The notes under the pieces were generated by a model. The model worked only from the letters and a program-made list of their open reading frames with translations, was not told the origin of the DNA and ran no database searches. Position numbers and translations under genes: made by a program. DNA of 64,000 bases from an uncultured Eubacterium sp. (GTDB taxonomy: Bacteria > Bacillota > Clostridia > Lachnospirales > Lachnospiraceae): NCBI GenBank assembly GCA_910584795.1, contig CAJUBZ010000002.1, positions 62,001 to 126,000 on the forward strand. The letters are read 5' to 3'. The first letter of the stretch is position 1. Every line of letters begins with the position of its first letter. Shown piece after piece: positions 53,601 to 62,573 of this stretch.

Positions 53601-53783
53601 TTGGATGTATTTTTGCAGGAGCATGGTAAGACCATATTTATCGCAGTGTGTATTTTACTGTTGGTAGGTGTTGCTTATGTTATTGGGCCCATTATTAGTA
53701 ATGCGGTGAAGAATGTAGTAGACAGTTATTCCTCGTCTGTTACATTTGATTCTGTCGCTGGTAAGATTCCGGCAGGAAAGTAG
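53601..53783 (+). CDS. Tiny membrane protein 1 of the Tad-like locus (FLxEHG start)
   Basis: TTG 53601 lies nine bases after AAGGAGG; the ATG at 53595 is too close to that site. About 60 residues: DVFLQEHGKTIFIAVCILLLVGVAYVIG forms a short polar head, the FLQEHG motif and one membrane helix. The C-terminal part SNAVKNVVDSYSSSVTFDSV is extracellular-like and soluble. The shape resembles Flp-type pilins; the motif EHG just before the helix might be a processing site, but no prepilin peptidase gene is nearby. Confidence 0.6.
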   Translation: MDVFLQEHGKTIFIAVCILLLVGVAYVIGPIISNAVKNVVDSYSSSVTFDSVAGKIPAGK

Positions 53784-53849
53784 GAATAAATTTTTTGTAT
53801 TTGTGTTAAACATAACAATTATTTTATTGAAACGATAGGGAGAGTGCAC

Positions 53850-54860
53850 ATGAGGAAATTGTCTTTGCCGGACAGAGCTTTTGGTGATTTATTAACATAT
53901 ATATTAGATGAAAATATAACAGATATTAATTGGAGTGGGGGACTTTGGATAAATGATCTGGAGAAAGGCAGGTATAAAGTAGAAGAGTTTGTTTTGAAAG
54001 ATGTTTTTATTCAACAGTTTTATACACGTATTAGCAATTTAATGAATGTACAGTTCAATCAGAATCATCCCCTTTTAGAAGCCGAAACAGATAGTTTAAG
54101 AATATCCATACTACACGATTCTGTTACAAATACCGGAATTAGTATCAGTATTCGAAAGACTCCGGCGATTCGAAGAATCAACAAGGACAGATTGATATCA
54201 GAAGAATATTGTACGGAGGAAATCGATGCTTTCATGGAGAATGCCATACGAGCACACTGCACCGTGATTGTAGGAGGTTTACCGGGGGTAGGAAAGACAG
54301 AATATATCAAGTATTTAACAAATTATATTCCGGCATATGAAAGAGTTTATACAATAGAAGATAATTTGGAATTAAGGTATGCTGCAATTAACCCAGACAA
54401 AGATTGTGTAGAAATTAAGGTTAGTGAAAATTTTGGTTATGCAGAAGCCTTAAAAGCAAGTAAGAGGCAGTTACCTACATGGGTTCTGCTGGCAGAAGCC
54501 AGAGGTGAGGAGGTAAAGTATCTCTTAGAAAATATTTCAGCAGGAGTACACTGCCTCACAACTATTCATCTGGACGATGCCGGCAAAATCCCTGATCGTT
54601 TAAGAAATATGGGACAAAACATTAATGAAAATGATGTTTATTCTTTTGTTGATATTGGTGTGCAGTTGCAATCAATTGTAAAAGAGGGGGAAAAGATAAA
54701 ACGAAAAATTATTCAGGTAATGTGTTTGTCAAGAAATGAACATGAGAATGAAAAAGTAATGATATATGAAGATGGGAAGATCCTGACAAAAAATCTCCCA
54801 GAGGATATTATGAGAAAATTTAAAATAGCAGGGATAGAGAATCCTTTTGAAAGGGAGTAA
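53850..54860 (+). CDS. CpaF/TadA-like secretion ATPase
   Basis: A 336-residue VirB11/CpaF-family ATPase. ATG 53850 follows GGGAG by seven bases; a GTG six bases earlier is rejected. N-terminal domain: ITDINWSGG (the typical glycine-bounded strand). Walker A GGLPGVGKTEYIK lies near residue 146, Asp box YTIEDNLEL, Walker B WVLLAEARGEE and the His box HCLTTIHLDDAG. All motifs for an active hexamer are present. The N-terminal extension of CpaF (about 60-100 residues) is missing, so this is a short form. It powers assembly of the structure encoded by the following genes. Confidence 0.9.
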   Translation: MRKLSLPDRAFGDLLTYILDENITDINWSGGLWINDLEKGRYKVEEFVLKDVFIQQFYTRISNLMNVQFNQNHPLLEAETDSLRISILHDSVTNTGISISIRKTPAIRRINKDRLISEEYCTEEIDAFMENAIRAHCTVIVGGLPGVGKTEYIKYLTNYIPAYERVYTIEDNLELRYAAINPDKDCVEIKVSENFGYAEALKASKRQLPTWVLLAEARGEEVKYLLENISAGVHCLTTIHLDDAGKIPDRLRNMGQNINENDVYSFVDIGVQLQSIVKEGEKIKRKIIQVMCLSRNEHENEKVMIYEDGKILTKNLPEDIMRKFKIAGIENPFERE

Positions 54861-54864
54861 TTTA

Positions 54865-56181
54865 GTGAAAAATAAATTTATGAATGTTTTGAAAGATGCA
54901 GTAAAAATATTAGCATTGGTATTGATGATATGTTTGATATATAAATTAAATGTGTTTAGTATTTTTATCTGTATAATAAGTACAGTTATCTTTCAGATGT
55001 TTTATGAAAAAGAAGTAAAAGTCAAAAAAATATATCTGGATAAGTTTCATGATGCAATTTTATATATGGAGCAAATGATATATTCTTTTAAAAAGCAACC
55101 AAAGATTCGGATGGCATTATCAGATGCACAAAAAGTCAGTTCCAACCGTATGAAAGAGATAATAGAGGAAGTAATTGTAAATATTGATTCTAAAATTACA
55201 GAGAATATATATGAGGAATCTTTAGATATTATTAAAAATGAGTATGATTGTAAAAGATTATCATCATTACACGAATTTATTATTAAAATAGAAAAACACG
55301 GAGGGGATTATGAGAATTACATAGATATTCTCTTAGAGGATATTAAAGAGTGGGGAGACAGAGTTTCATTATTTATAAAGAGTGTTGACAGAGTAAAAAG
55401 AAATGTATTAATTTCTATTCTTTCAACATTGGTTACTTGTGGATTTATGGTGTATCTTATTCCTAACGAATATAGATATACCAGTCATATGCTTTATCAG
55501 ATTTGTACTACCATAATGATAATAATGATGTTGGTGTCATATCTGTTTGTCTATAAGAAAATGAATATTGACTGGATTTTGGACAGACAAACATTGTCTG
55601 ACAATATGATTGTAAAATATTATGTTTTAGTAGAAAAGGCATATAAGAATTATAATTCGTTATCTGTGCTGGAAAGAATGTCATATAGAAAGGCAAAACA
55701 TAAACTTGAAAAGGAAATAAAAAAAGTATTTCCAGACTGGATTCGTGATGTTGCAATTAATTTGCAAAATGATACAGTACAGTCTGCTATAGAGACTTCT
55801 TATGAAAAACTGCCATTTATTTTAAAAAAACCTATCAGAAAATTGTTGGTAGATTTTGAAAAGTTTCCTGTTGGAATAGAACCTTACGATAACTTCTTAA
55901 AAGAGTTTGATTTGGATGAAATAAAATCTTCAGTAAAAATGTTCTATTCTATCAATGAATTGGGAAAGTGGCAGTCAGATAAGCAGATAAATTCTATTAT
56001 TGATAGAAATAACAAAATAATTAGGCAGGCTGACGAGATGAAGAATAAAGACAGAATTGGAGCTTCAACAATGTTTTCAGCTATTCCCATGATATTGGGA
56101 GTAGTAAAGATTATGATAGATATGATATTGATGATTGTTGTATTTACATCATCTATTACCAATGTAATAAATGGAGGATAA
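54865..56181 (+). CDS. TadB/TadC-like inner membrane platform protein
   Basis: About 438 residues; GTG 54865 has GGGAG seven bases before it, and a TTG at 54847 inside the previous gene is rejected. Two membrane helices near residues 15-50, two in the middle (about 185-205 and 215-235) and one at the end (IPMILGVVKIMIDMILMIVVF). The soluble parts contain a T2SF-type helical domain (LLEDIKEWGDRVSLFIKSV). Where classical Tad systems have TadB and TadC as two proteins, one gene here seems to do both jobs. It would bind the CpaF-like ATPase. Confidence 0.75.
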   Translation: MKNKFMNVLKDAVKILALVLMICLIYKLNVFSIFICIISTVIFQMFYEKEVKVKKIYLDKFHDAILYMEQMIYSFKKQPKIRMALSDAQKVSSNRMKEIIEEVIVNIDSKITENIYEESLDIIKNEYDCKRLSSLHEFIIKIEKHGGDYENYIDILLEDIKEWGDRVSLFIKSVDRVKRNVLISILSTLVTCGFMVYLIPNEYRYTSHMLYQICTTIMIIMMLVSYLFVYKKMNIDWILDRQTLSDNMIVKYYVLVEKAYKNYNSLSVLERMSYRKAKHKLEKEIKKVFPDWIRDVAINLQNDTVQSAIETSYEKLPFILKKPIRKLLVDFEKFPVGIEPYDNFLKEFDLDEIKSSVKMFYSINELGKWQSDKQINSIIDRNNKIIRQADEMKNKDRIGASTMFSAIPMILGVVKIMIDMILMIVVFTSSITNVINGG

Positions 56182-56183
56182 GT

Positions 56184-56288
56184 ATGAAGTTTTTGTTATC
56201 AGAGTTGGGGCAGTGTATTATTTATGGAATTATATTTTTAATCTTAATTGGTGGATTTTATGAATTATTAAATACAATTGTTAGATAA
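56184..56288 (+). CDS. Tiny membrane protein 2 of the Tad-like locus (34 residues)
   Basis: ATG 56184 with GGAGG seven bases upstream, overlapping context with the previous stop. The peptide MKFLLSELGQCIIYGIIFLI has a head like the FLxEHG proteins (FLLSELG), one membrane helix and a short tail. Too short for gene finders, but the site and conserved pattern support it. Confidence 0.6.
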   Translation: MKFLLSELGQCIIYGIIFLILIGGFYELLNTIVR

Positions 56289-56361
56289 AAGAATATGTTT
56301 AAGTGTAGGAAATATGCAGATTGGAAATTAAATATTTAGAAAACATGATTTGGAGGTAGGA

Positions 56362-56505
56362 ATGGAAGGATTTTTATCAGAGCACGGTGGAGTACTAACA
56401 AGTGCAATCATATCTATTGCCTTGTTAGCTGTTATTTTTATTGTTGTGTCAGCAGTAGGAAATATGGAAGCTTATACTATAGCTTCTATCTCAGGAATGG
56501 AGTAA
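56362..56505 (+). CDS. Tiny membrane protein 3 of the Tad-like locus (47 residues, FLxEHG start)
   Basis: ATG 56362 follows TTGGAGG by seven bases. MEGFLSEHGGVLTSAIISIA, then a hydrophobic helix and a short tail (VGNMEAYTIASISGME). Same form as proteins 1 and 4. Its stop is four bases before the next start. Confidence 0.65.
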   Translation: MEGFLSEHGGVLTSAIISIALLAVIFIVVSAVGNMEAYTIASISGME

Positions 56506-56509
56506 TTAG

Positions 56510-56914
56510 ATGGATAGTTTTTTGGGAGAGCATGGAGAAATGCTGATTTATGGTGTTATAGGTTTAACAGTAGTTTTGTTAATATGCTTTATTTGTCAAA
56601 ATAAATGGAAGGATTTAGCACCAGATTATAAAAAAAATGTAAGTAAGAATAATAGTAGCTTTCGGGAAGAAAGTAAAGACAAATATCCGGTTATTGAAGT
56701 AGACGAAATTATATATGCCAGATATAAAACAGAAAATTTTGATTGTAGGGATTTTATTAAAGCAAGAGATTATCTTGGAAACGATATAACGAAAAATGTG
56801 AAAATATATGGAGCAATTAATACATTTAAGAAAGGAATATATCAATTAAGATGCGTTGTAATGTCGGATAATGAATTGACATGTACAAAATGTATTAATG
56901 TAATTGTGGAGTAA
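56510..56914 (+). CDS. Membrane protein 4 of the Tad-like locus with Ig-like domain
   Basis: A 134-residue protein with MDSFLGEHGEMLIYGVIGLT, one membrane helix to about residue 28, a polar linker (KNVSKNNSSFREESKDKY), and a C-terminal Ig-like (DUF5011-like) domain: RDFIKARDYLGNDITKNVKI, then GIYQLRCVVMSDN. The FLxEHG head relates it to the other tiny proteins, so it may sit in the same structure, carrying a display or capping domain. Confidence 0.65.
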   Translation: MDSFLGEHGEMLIYGVIGLTVVLLICFICQNKWKDLAPDYKKNVSKNNSSFREESKDKYPVIEVDEIIYARYKTENFDCRDFIKARDYLGNDITKNVKIYGAINTFKKGIYQLRCVVMSDNELTCTKCINVIVE

Positions 56915-56919
56915 AGAAA

Positions 56920-57264
56920 ATGAAGATAGCAATAGAGATGGTTTCAATGATTATAGCTATTACAATGGGCTGTATTGTATTTGCATCAATTATCAGCAGT
57001 AATAATCAGGTGTGCGATGCAAGAGATTTTTATAATGTGGTTGTTAATCGTATAGAAGATAGTAATTGTAATAATGAGGTGGTAATTCAGTGCACTGAGG
57101 AAGCAAAAGAAAAAGGATACGATTTAACGGTAAAAGATTTGACCATATATAGTGAACAACCTAGCAAATTTATAAAATTGGAGTATCAGGTAGTTATTCC
57201 GGTATTTCAATTATTGGGAGAAAAATTTAACAAACAGGGGGTGATAGAAGGTTATGCAAGGTAA
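56920..57264 (+). CDS. Pilin-like protein (DUF4320/TadE-like)
   Basis: A 114-residue protein with an N-terminal membrane helix (residues 4-26, EMVSMIIAITMGCIVFASII) and a soluble domain with DARDFYNVVVNRIEDSNCNNEVV, two Cys and a final hydrophobic strand. The helix-first layout is that of pseudopilins such as TadE or DUF4320 proteins. It overlaps the next gene by 11 bases. It would be a minor subunit of the pilus or secretion structure. Confidence 0.6.
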   Translation: MKIAIEMVSMIIAITMGCIVFASIISSNNQVCDARDFYNVVVNRIEDSNCNNEVVIQCTEEAKEKGYDLTVKDLTIYSEQPSKFIKLEYQVVIPVFQLLGEKFNKQGVIEGYAR

Positions 57265-59779
57265 AATAAAATACTTATTTCTAATAGTTTTTTTATGTGC
57301 ACTTTGTTTTGCAAGTGAAAATAATGTACAAGGATATACGGGAAAGGGAACCAAAGATGACCCATATATTGTAATGAAAGAAACAGAGCTTCGAGAAATA
57401 TTAACAACAAAAGGTAACAATAGTTGGAAATATATAGCCGTTAATAATACGATTGTTATCAGAAAGACAATTATTATAAATAGAGGAAAGTTTAGGTTGT
57501 ACGCAAAAGGAGCGGGACGGACAATAATGCGTTCAGGAAATATTACTGATCCTGTTAATAATCAAGAGAATCCAAAATACTGCATGATGATAAATAATAG
57601 TGCAAATATTGTTTTAGGATATCAGAATGAAAGCAATTATCTGCTGAGATTGAACGGAAATAAATCCAATTTTTCAGGAAAGAAGAAAAGCTCAGGATTC
57701 TTATATGTTAGTGAAGCAGCTAATGTAACAATCGATAAAAAAGCTATGATAACTAATGTTAAGAACAATAAAAGTGATAAAGGTGGAACAGCTGTCTTTA
57801 GTGCAGGAAGTTTGACTGTAAGAGGAGAAATAAGTAATTGTCAAGGTACGGATGGGGGTGCCATTGGAATAAAAAAAGGTACTCTTTTTATCGACAGTTC
57901 TGCCAACATACATAATTGCAGTTCTGCTACAGAGGGTGGAGGGATTTTTGGAATTGATGGATGTAGTATCGAAATGTCTGGTGGTACGATTCGTAATTGT
58001 ACAGCCCAGGAAGAAGGAGGAGGTATCTTTGTATCAGGCAGATCAAAATGCCAGATTACAGCAGGAAATATTGTAAATAATTCATCAGGACTTACTGGTG
58101 GAGGGGTCTTTTCTGGAGGAGGAGCGACAATTACCGTGGGAAAATCAGATGGCAGTGGTCCGAAAATCAGCAGTAATTTTGCACGTACAATTGGAGGGGG
58201 CATCCGGTGCAATGGTGGAGCTGGTATTCATAGTGGAGGAATCAGCTATTTCTATGGAGGAACGATTTCAGATAATAAAGCAGGGAAAAATACCGGAGGA
58301 CTTTCCTGTGGACCGGCAGGAGATAATAATGTTTCTAAAATATTTTTGAAGAATATGCATATTGAAAATAACATGGGAAAAGAAGGGATTGGTGGAATGC
58401 GAATTCCTGCAAGTGCTATGGGAACATCTTCTAAAGAAGTCTTGGTTATTAATTGCAGGGTTTTGGAAAATAAGACGGAAAAGAATAGTGGAGGATTGCA
58501 AGTAGATGGTTCGGTGATTGTGACTAATAGTATTTTTCAAAAGAATTATAGCAGGAAAAATGGTGGTGCAATTTATATAAATAATGGAACGTTACAGATA
58601 AAAAGCGGTAATATAACAGAAAACAGCAGTGACGGATTTGGAGATGGTGTTTATGTTGCAGGGATATTTAAAATTAGGGATAGTGCTTATGTAGATGATA
58701 GGAATGAGGTATATTTGACCAAAGGCACATATATTGATGTTGTAGGGAGATTGAGCAAAGTATCAGGGTTAATTGCTAAAATTAATTCAGAAGTAAATGT
58801 AAATGGAACGAAATTGGTAAAGGTAAGTTATAGTGGGGGTACAGCCTATCGAGAGTTGTATTATTCAGATGAAAAAAAGAATGAAAGATATCAATGTATC
58901 AGTATGTCAAAGTCTAGTTTGCTTCGTCCGAGTGAAAATGTAAATGGATATGAAAATATCTGGATTATTATTAGTGAAAAATATAAAATTCAGTATAATA
59001 AAAATACAAATGATTTTGTAAAAAATATACCCCAGGAACAGGAGAAATATTGGAATGAAAATATTATTTTAAGCAATAACCAGATAATTCGAGAGGGTTA
59101 TATTATAGAGAAAGAAAAACATTGGAATACAAAGAATGATGGAAGAGGAACGGTACACTTTCCAGGAACTGTGTATAAAGAAAATGGGAATGCGATATTA
59201 TATGCAAACTGGAAAAAGACTGAAATAAAAAAAATATATATTAATGCAGTAGATAGGTATTATGTTATTAATCAAGAAATATTATTAGATTCAAAAGAGC
59301 TGTTAAAAAAAGTAACAACAGATGATGACCGGCATACTGGAAAGCCATATAGTTTGCGTGTAACAAAGATAGAATGTACGAACCACAGCAATGTTGTAAC
59401 AGGAACAAATATAGCAACAGAGAAGTATATGAATACTAATGTAGTAAATCAATATATACTGACAGTAGAAACTGAAGATGAGAAAAGTAAGGTAAAGGCA
59501 ATTTCTCAAATGTCTGTATATGTTTTGAACAAGGATTTGATTAATGGGCAGGTAAGATTTATTTCATTTGGCTATATGCATACTTTAGATAGAACATCAA
59601 AATGGAGCAAGGGTTTAAAAGATAAATTAGTTACCAGTTTGAAAAAAAATAAAAACAGCGTTTATCATATTAATATTTCAAGTGAAGATGTTAAAGAAAT
59701 AAAGAACAATATAAAAAAGAACAACTACAAAATTAACAAGGAAATGAACAAAAGTGTAGTTAGAAAGCTGGATATATGA
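57254..59779 (+). CDS. Large secreted beta-helix protein (adhesin-like)
   Basis: An 841-residue secreted protein with a signal peptide (residues 1-27). GKGTKDDPYIVMKETELREIL is a frequent start of surface beta-helix proteins. Residues about 100-510 form a right-handed parallel beta-helix with short repeats: NNSSGLTGGGVFSGGG, EEGGGIFVSGRS and KNGGAIYINNG, like Pmp/adhesin repeats. About residues 570-660 resemble InlB-like repeats (YKIQYNKNTNDFVKNI), and the end is a mixed domain. No sorting signal or C-terminal anchor is visible, so it may be held by the pilus-like structure, or exported by it. Confidence 0.72.
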   Translation: MQGKIKYLFLIVFLCALCFASENNVQGYTGKGTKDDPYIVMKETELREILTTKGNNSWKYIAVNNTIVIRKTIIINRGKFRLYAKGAGRTIMRSGNITDPVNNQENPKYCMMINNSANIVLGYQNESNYLLRLNGNKSNFSGKKKSSGFLYVSEAANVTIDKKAMITNVKNNKSDKGGTAVFSAGSLTVRGEISNCQGTDGGAIGIKKGTLFIDSSANIHNCSSATEGGGIFGIDGCSIEMSGGTIRNCTAQEEGGGIFVSGRSKCQITAGNIVNNSSGLTGGGVFSGGGATITVGKSDGSGPKISSNFARTIGGGIRCNGGAGIHSGGISYFYGGTISDNKAGKNTGGLSCGPAGDNNVSKIFLKNMHIENNMGKEGIGGMRIPASAMGTSSKEVLVINCRVLENKTEKNSGGLQVDGSVIVTNSIFQKNYSRKNGGAIYINNGTLQIKSGNITENSSDGFGDGVYVAGIFKIRDSAYVDDRNEVYLTKGTYIDVVGRLSKVSGLIAKINSEVNVNGTKLVKVSYSGGTAYRELYYSDEKKNERYQCISMSKSSLLRPSENVNGYENIWIIISEKYKIQYNKNTNDFVKNIPQEQEKYWNENIILSNNQIIREGYIIEKEKHWNTKNDGRGTVHFPGTVYKENGNAILYANWKKTEIKKIYINAVDRYYVINQEILLDSKELLKKVTTDDDRHTGKPYSLRVTKIECTNHSNVVTGTNIATEKYMNTNVVNQYILTVETEDEKSKVKAISQMSVYVLNKDLINGQVRFISFGYMHTLDRTSKWSKGLKDKLVTSLKKNKNSVYHINISSEDVKEIKNNIKKNNYKINKEMNKSVVRKLDI

Positions 59780-60144
59780 AACAAGTGATTATAGTCGTAG
59801 GCATTGCAGTATTGATTATTCTGGTGTCGCTGACAATATTATCAATAGAGAGTAAATCAGATAGGCAGGATGAATTAGATAGAGTGGTATCAGCAGCAGT
59901 GAAACAGACAGTGAAAGACAGTCAGGTTGAGAAACAGATGAATGTTACTTCTGATAAAGAAATGGTAGCACAATTTATACAAAATATGTGTACCAGCATC
60001 AAAAGTGATGGGGATTTGCAGATAGAGATTATGGGAGTAGACTACAAAGAGGGTATGTTAGATGTAATGGTTACGGAGCAATTTTTATACCCAAACGGAA
60101 AACAAGGAAAGATAACAACAAGAAAGTGTGCGATTTATCAGTAA
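59776..60144 (+). CDS. Pilin-like protein (DUF5411-like)
   Basis: A 122-residue protein, start ATGA-overlapped with the adhesin-like gene. N-terminal membrane helix (QVIIVVGIAVLIILVSLTIL), a helical linker (DRQDELDRVVSAAVKQTVKD) and a soluble domain with IKSDGDLQIEIMGVDYKEGML. The linker helix with DRxxA pattern is typical of DUF5411 and related minor pilins in Clostridia Tad-like loci. It is the last gene of the operon. Confidence 0.6.
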   Translation: MKQVIIVVGIAVLIILVSLTILSIESKSDRQDELDRVVSAAVKQTVKDSQVEKQMNVTSDKEMVAQFIQNMCTSIKSDGDLQIEIMGVDYKEGMLDVMVTEQFLYPNGKQGKITTRKCAIYQ

Positions 60145-60175
60145 GGGGATTATGGTTTTAAGGACAGAATCCCCT
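60144..60175 (+). terminator. Terminator-like hairpin after the Tad-like locus
   Basis: AGGGGATT (60144-60151) and AATCCCCT (60168-60175) pair with a 16-base loop; only a weak T-run follows. Confidence 0.5.
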
Positions 60176-60211
60176 CTGTTTCCGTATTAAAATATAAAAG
60201 AGCAAATGTTA

Positions 60212-61186
60212 TTATGGCTTTATGCGAATGCTCACTTCACCAGAGGAAAGCCACTTAGTAGAGCCATCTTCCAATTTTACTTTTAGACGACATTTTTTAT
60301 CAATATCTATGGCTGTTGCAGGAATAGTTTTTTTACTTTCAATCATTACAATTTCTTTCCCAAGAATCATTGAACGATTTATATATTCTTTTACATGTTT
60401 TTTTGAATCCAATTCGTTGTAATATTCCATGAAATAATCTAGTAAGTGGGCTATTAGCATACTTCGCTTGTTCGTAGAGTCTGTTTGCTTATCAAAAACA
60501 GCAGTTGCAATGTTTTGAATTTCCTTAGGAAAACCATTTTCAGGAAAGCAGACATTTACTCCTATACCGACTATGGCATAATCCAAATGCCCCGTTTCCA
60601 CATTAAATGCACCTTCTGTTAAAATGCCACAAACCTTTTTATTGTCAATATAAACATCATTGACCCATTTAATTTCTGCTGTTTTGTCAGACACATCTTC
60701 AATAGCTCTGGCGGTGGCTACAGCAGCAGATGTGGTAAGGAATAGAGATTCTTCGGCAGAAATCGTAGGACGAAGTAGAATACTTACATATATTCCGGTT
60801 TTTGAAGGAGAGTAAAAGGATTTCCCCATCCTGCCTTTACCGGCACTTTGTTCTTCGGCAATTACTACAGTTCCCTCGTCAGCACCTTGTTCAGCCATTT
60901 CCTTTAGAACAGTGTTGGTTGAGGAGACAATAGGATATACATGAATATCCAGTTTAGTTTTTAAATATTGACTAATACTGAAAGAAGAAAGAATGTCACT
61001 TTTTTCAGCGAGACAGTATCCACGATTTGGAACAGCATCTATTTGATAACCGTTTTTTTCTAAAGTCTTTATTGCTTTCCAGACAGAATTACGACTAACG
61101 CCTAAAGTTTTTGCTAATTGTTCACCGGAAATATAATTTCCTTTATTATTTTCTAATTGTTTTAAAACTTCATCTTTAACGCTCAT
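60212..61186 (-). CDS. birA: Biotin protein ligase and biotin repressor
   Basis: A 324-residue bifunctional BirA. The N-terminal winged helix (QLAKTLGVSRNSVWKAIKTL) binds the biotin operator; the ligase domain has the signature GKGRMGKSF (GxGRxG) for biotinyl-AMP, KWVNDVYIDNKKVCGIL and a C-terminal SH3-like domain. It attaches biotin to carboxylases and, in the repressor form, senses biotin. BioY follows divergently 215 bases away, so autoregulation of both is likely. It faces the end of the Tad-like operon. Confidence 0.96.
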   Translation of the reverse strand: MSVKDEVLKQLENNKGNYISGEQLAKTLGVSRNSVWKAIKTLEKNGYQIDAVPNRGYCLAEKSDILSSFSISQYLKTKLDIHVYPIVSSTNTVLKEMAEQGADEGTVVIAEEQSAGKGRMGKSFYSPSKTGIYVSILLRPTISAEESLFLTTSAAVATARAIEDVSDKTAEIKWVNDVYIDNKKVCGILTEGAFNVETGHLDYAIVGIGVNVCFPENGFPKEIQNIATAVFDKQTDSTNKRSMLIAHLLDYFMEYYNELDSKKHVKEYINRSMILGKEIVMIESKKTIPATAIDIDKKCRLKVKLEDGSTKWLSSGEVSIRIKP

Positions 61187-61286
61187 TATTTCCTCTTTCT
61201 ATTACATATGTGGTTTTTAGTATATCATTGAAGTAAAATGAATTCAAGATAAAGAAAGTCAAATGTTAGCCTATTTAAAAAACAGG

Positions 61287-61346
61287 TTGACAATGGAAAG
61301 CTTATATCGTATTATAATTTTGCATGTAATTGTAAAAAAATTACAA
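61287..61346 (+). promoter_or_regulatory. bioY promoter with downstream inverted repeat
   Basis: TTGACA (61287-61292), 17 bases, TATTAT (61310-61315). Just downstream, TGTAATT and AATTACA form an inverted repeat around seven bases. Its position fits an operator, perhaps for BirA, but it does not closely match the known BirA box. Confidence 0.6.
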
Positions 61347-61400
61347 AGTTATGTTTACATTTGTCAGAAATGAAAAGCAACAGATAATTAGGAGGTACAA

Positions 61401-61970
61401 ATGAACGAGACAAAGAAACAATTCTTAACGGTACAGGACATGGTGTTAGTTGCGGTTTTTACAGCATTAATTTCAGTATGTTCATGGATTACAGTTCCGG
61501 CAGCGGCAGGACAGGTTCCTTTTACACTTCAGACATTTGCAGTGTTTGTGGCAGCAGGAACCTTAGGAACAAAGAGAGGAACACTTGCGGTGATTGTATA
61601 TTTGCTGATTGGTTTTGTTGGTGCACCGGTGTTTGCAGGTTTTACAGGTGGACTTAGTGTATTGGCTTCACCGACTGCAGGTTATCTTATAGGGTTTATT
61701 TTTACAGCATTGATTGTTGGATTCAGCACAAAGATTGTGAAAGAAAAAAATCAAATGACTCAGACAGTAGTTATGGCAGTTGCAATGATTTTGGGTGCTG
61801 TAGTTTATTATATTTTTGGTACAATCTGGTTTATGTTTGTGACAGAGATGAATTTGTTAAGTTCATTATCTATATGTGTTGTTCCGTTTATTATACCTAA
61901 TTTTATTAAGATAGTAGTGGCAATTATTTTTGTAAACAGGTTAAAGAAATATGTGCAGATTTTCAATTAG
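61401..61970 (+). CDS. bioY: Biotin transporter substrate-binding component BioY
   Basis: A 189-residue S-component of an ECF transporter with about six membrane helices. FTALISVCSWITVPAAAGQVPFTLQTFAVF is read in parts as the biotin-binding signature (QVPFTLQT), and GFTGGLSVLASPTAGYLIGF is the conserved glycine-rich loop. The general ECF module genes are not in this window. It is regulated together with BirA across the divergent promoter region. GGAGG lies seven bases before the start. Confidence 0.95.
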   Translation: MNETKKQFLTVQDMVLVAVFTALISVCSWITVPAAAGQVPFTLQTFAVFVAAGTLGTKRGTLAVIVYLLIGFVGAPVFAGFTGGLSVLASPTAGYLIGFIFTALIVGFSTKIVKEKNQMTQTVVMAVAMILGAVVYYIFGTIWFMFVTEMNLLSSLSICVVPFIIPNFIKIVVAIIFVNRLKKYVQIFN

Positions 61971-62337
61971 ACCTCACCATTTACTATGTCTCCAGTTTTT
62001 TGAAGGCAAAGGTTACAGTGGAGAGTTTGTAAAACATATGGCAGAGATACATGATAAACTTTTACAGGAGAATCCTGTTATTCATATTGTTACAGGGGTT
62101 GATGACATATGCAAAAATTGTCCCAATAATGAAAATGGACAATGCAGTAAAGAAGCCTCAGTATCGGGAAATGATAAGCGTACATATGAATTGATTAAAT
62201 GCAGTTTAAAAGAAGAACAAAAATGGAAAGATTTGACGCAGTTAGTTTATAGAAACATTATAGACAAAAATAAATTAAAACAGGTTTGCGAAACATGTCG
62301 TTGGTCTGATATATGTGAAAGTCAGTTACACAAATAA
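61951..62337 (+). CDS. DUF1284 protein
   Basis: A 128-residue cysteine-rich protein starting inside the last codons of bioY (20-base overlap), so the two are coupled. IRPHHLLCLQFFEGKGYSGEF is the DUF1284 signature. Cys pairs in DICKNCPNNENGQCSK and VCETCRWSDICES suggest a metal or iron-sulfur site. Function of the family is unknown; the coupling with bioY hints at a role with biotin or thiol metabolism. Confidence 0.88.
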   Translation: MCRFSIRPHHLLCLQFFEGKGYSGEFVKHMAEIHDKLLQENPVIHIVTGVDDICKNCPNNENGQCSKEASVSGNDKRTYELIKCSLKEEQKWKDLTQLVYRNIIDKNKLKQVCETCRWSDICESQLHK

Positions 62338-62573
62338 GTGTGATTGGCTTTTGTTATTTTATTACCTTTTATGTTATGGTAAAATAATACTAATTTTCAA
62401 AATATAGTGTGGTTTTAGAAATGAGATTTATTCCGTGATAATAAAGAAGTTTATTTATGGATAGAAAAGTAAAAATATGGTAAGATATACACTATTAAGT
62501 AAAAATCAAAAATATATAAGGTATAGAATATAAAAGATAGATATTTTTTTGTGGGAAAGGAATGAAGGAAATT

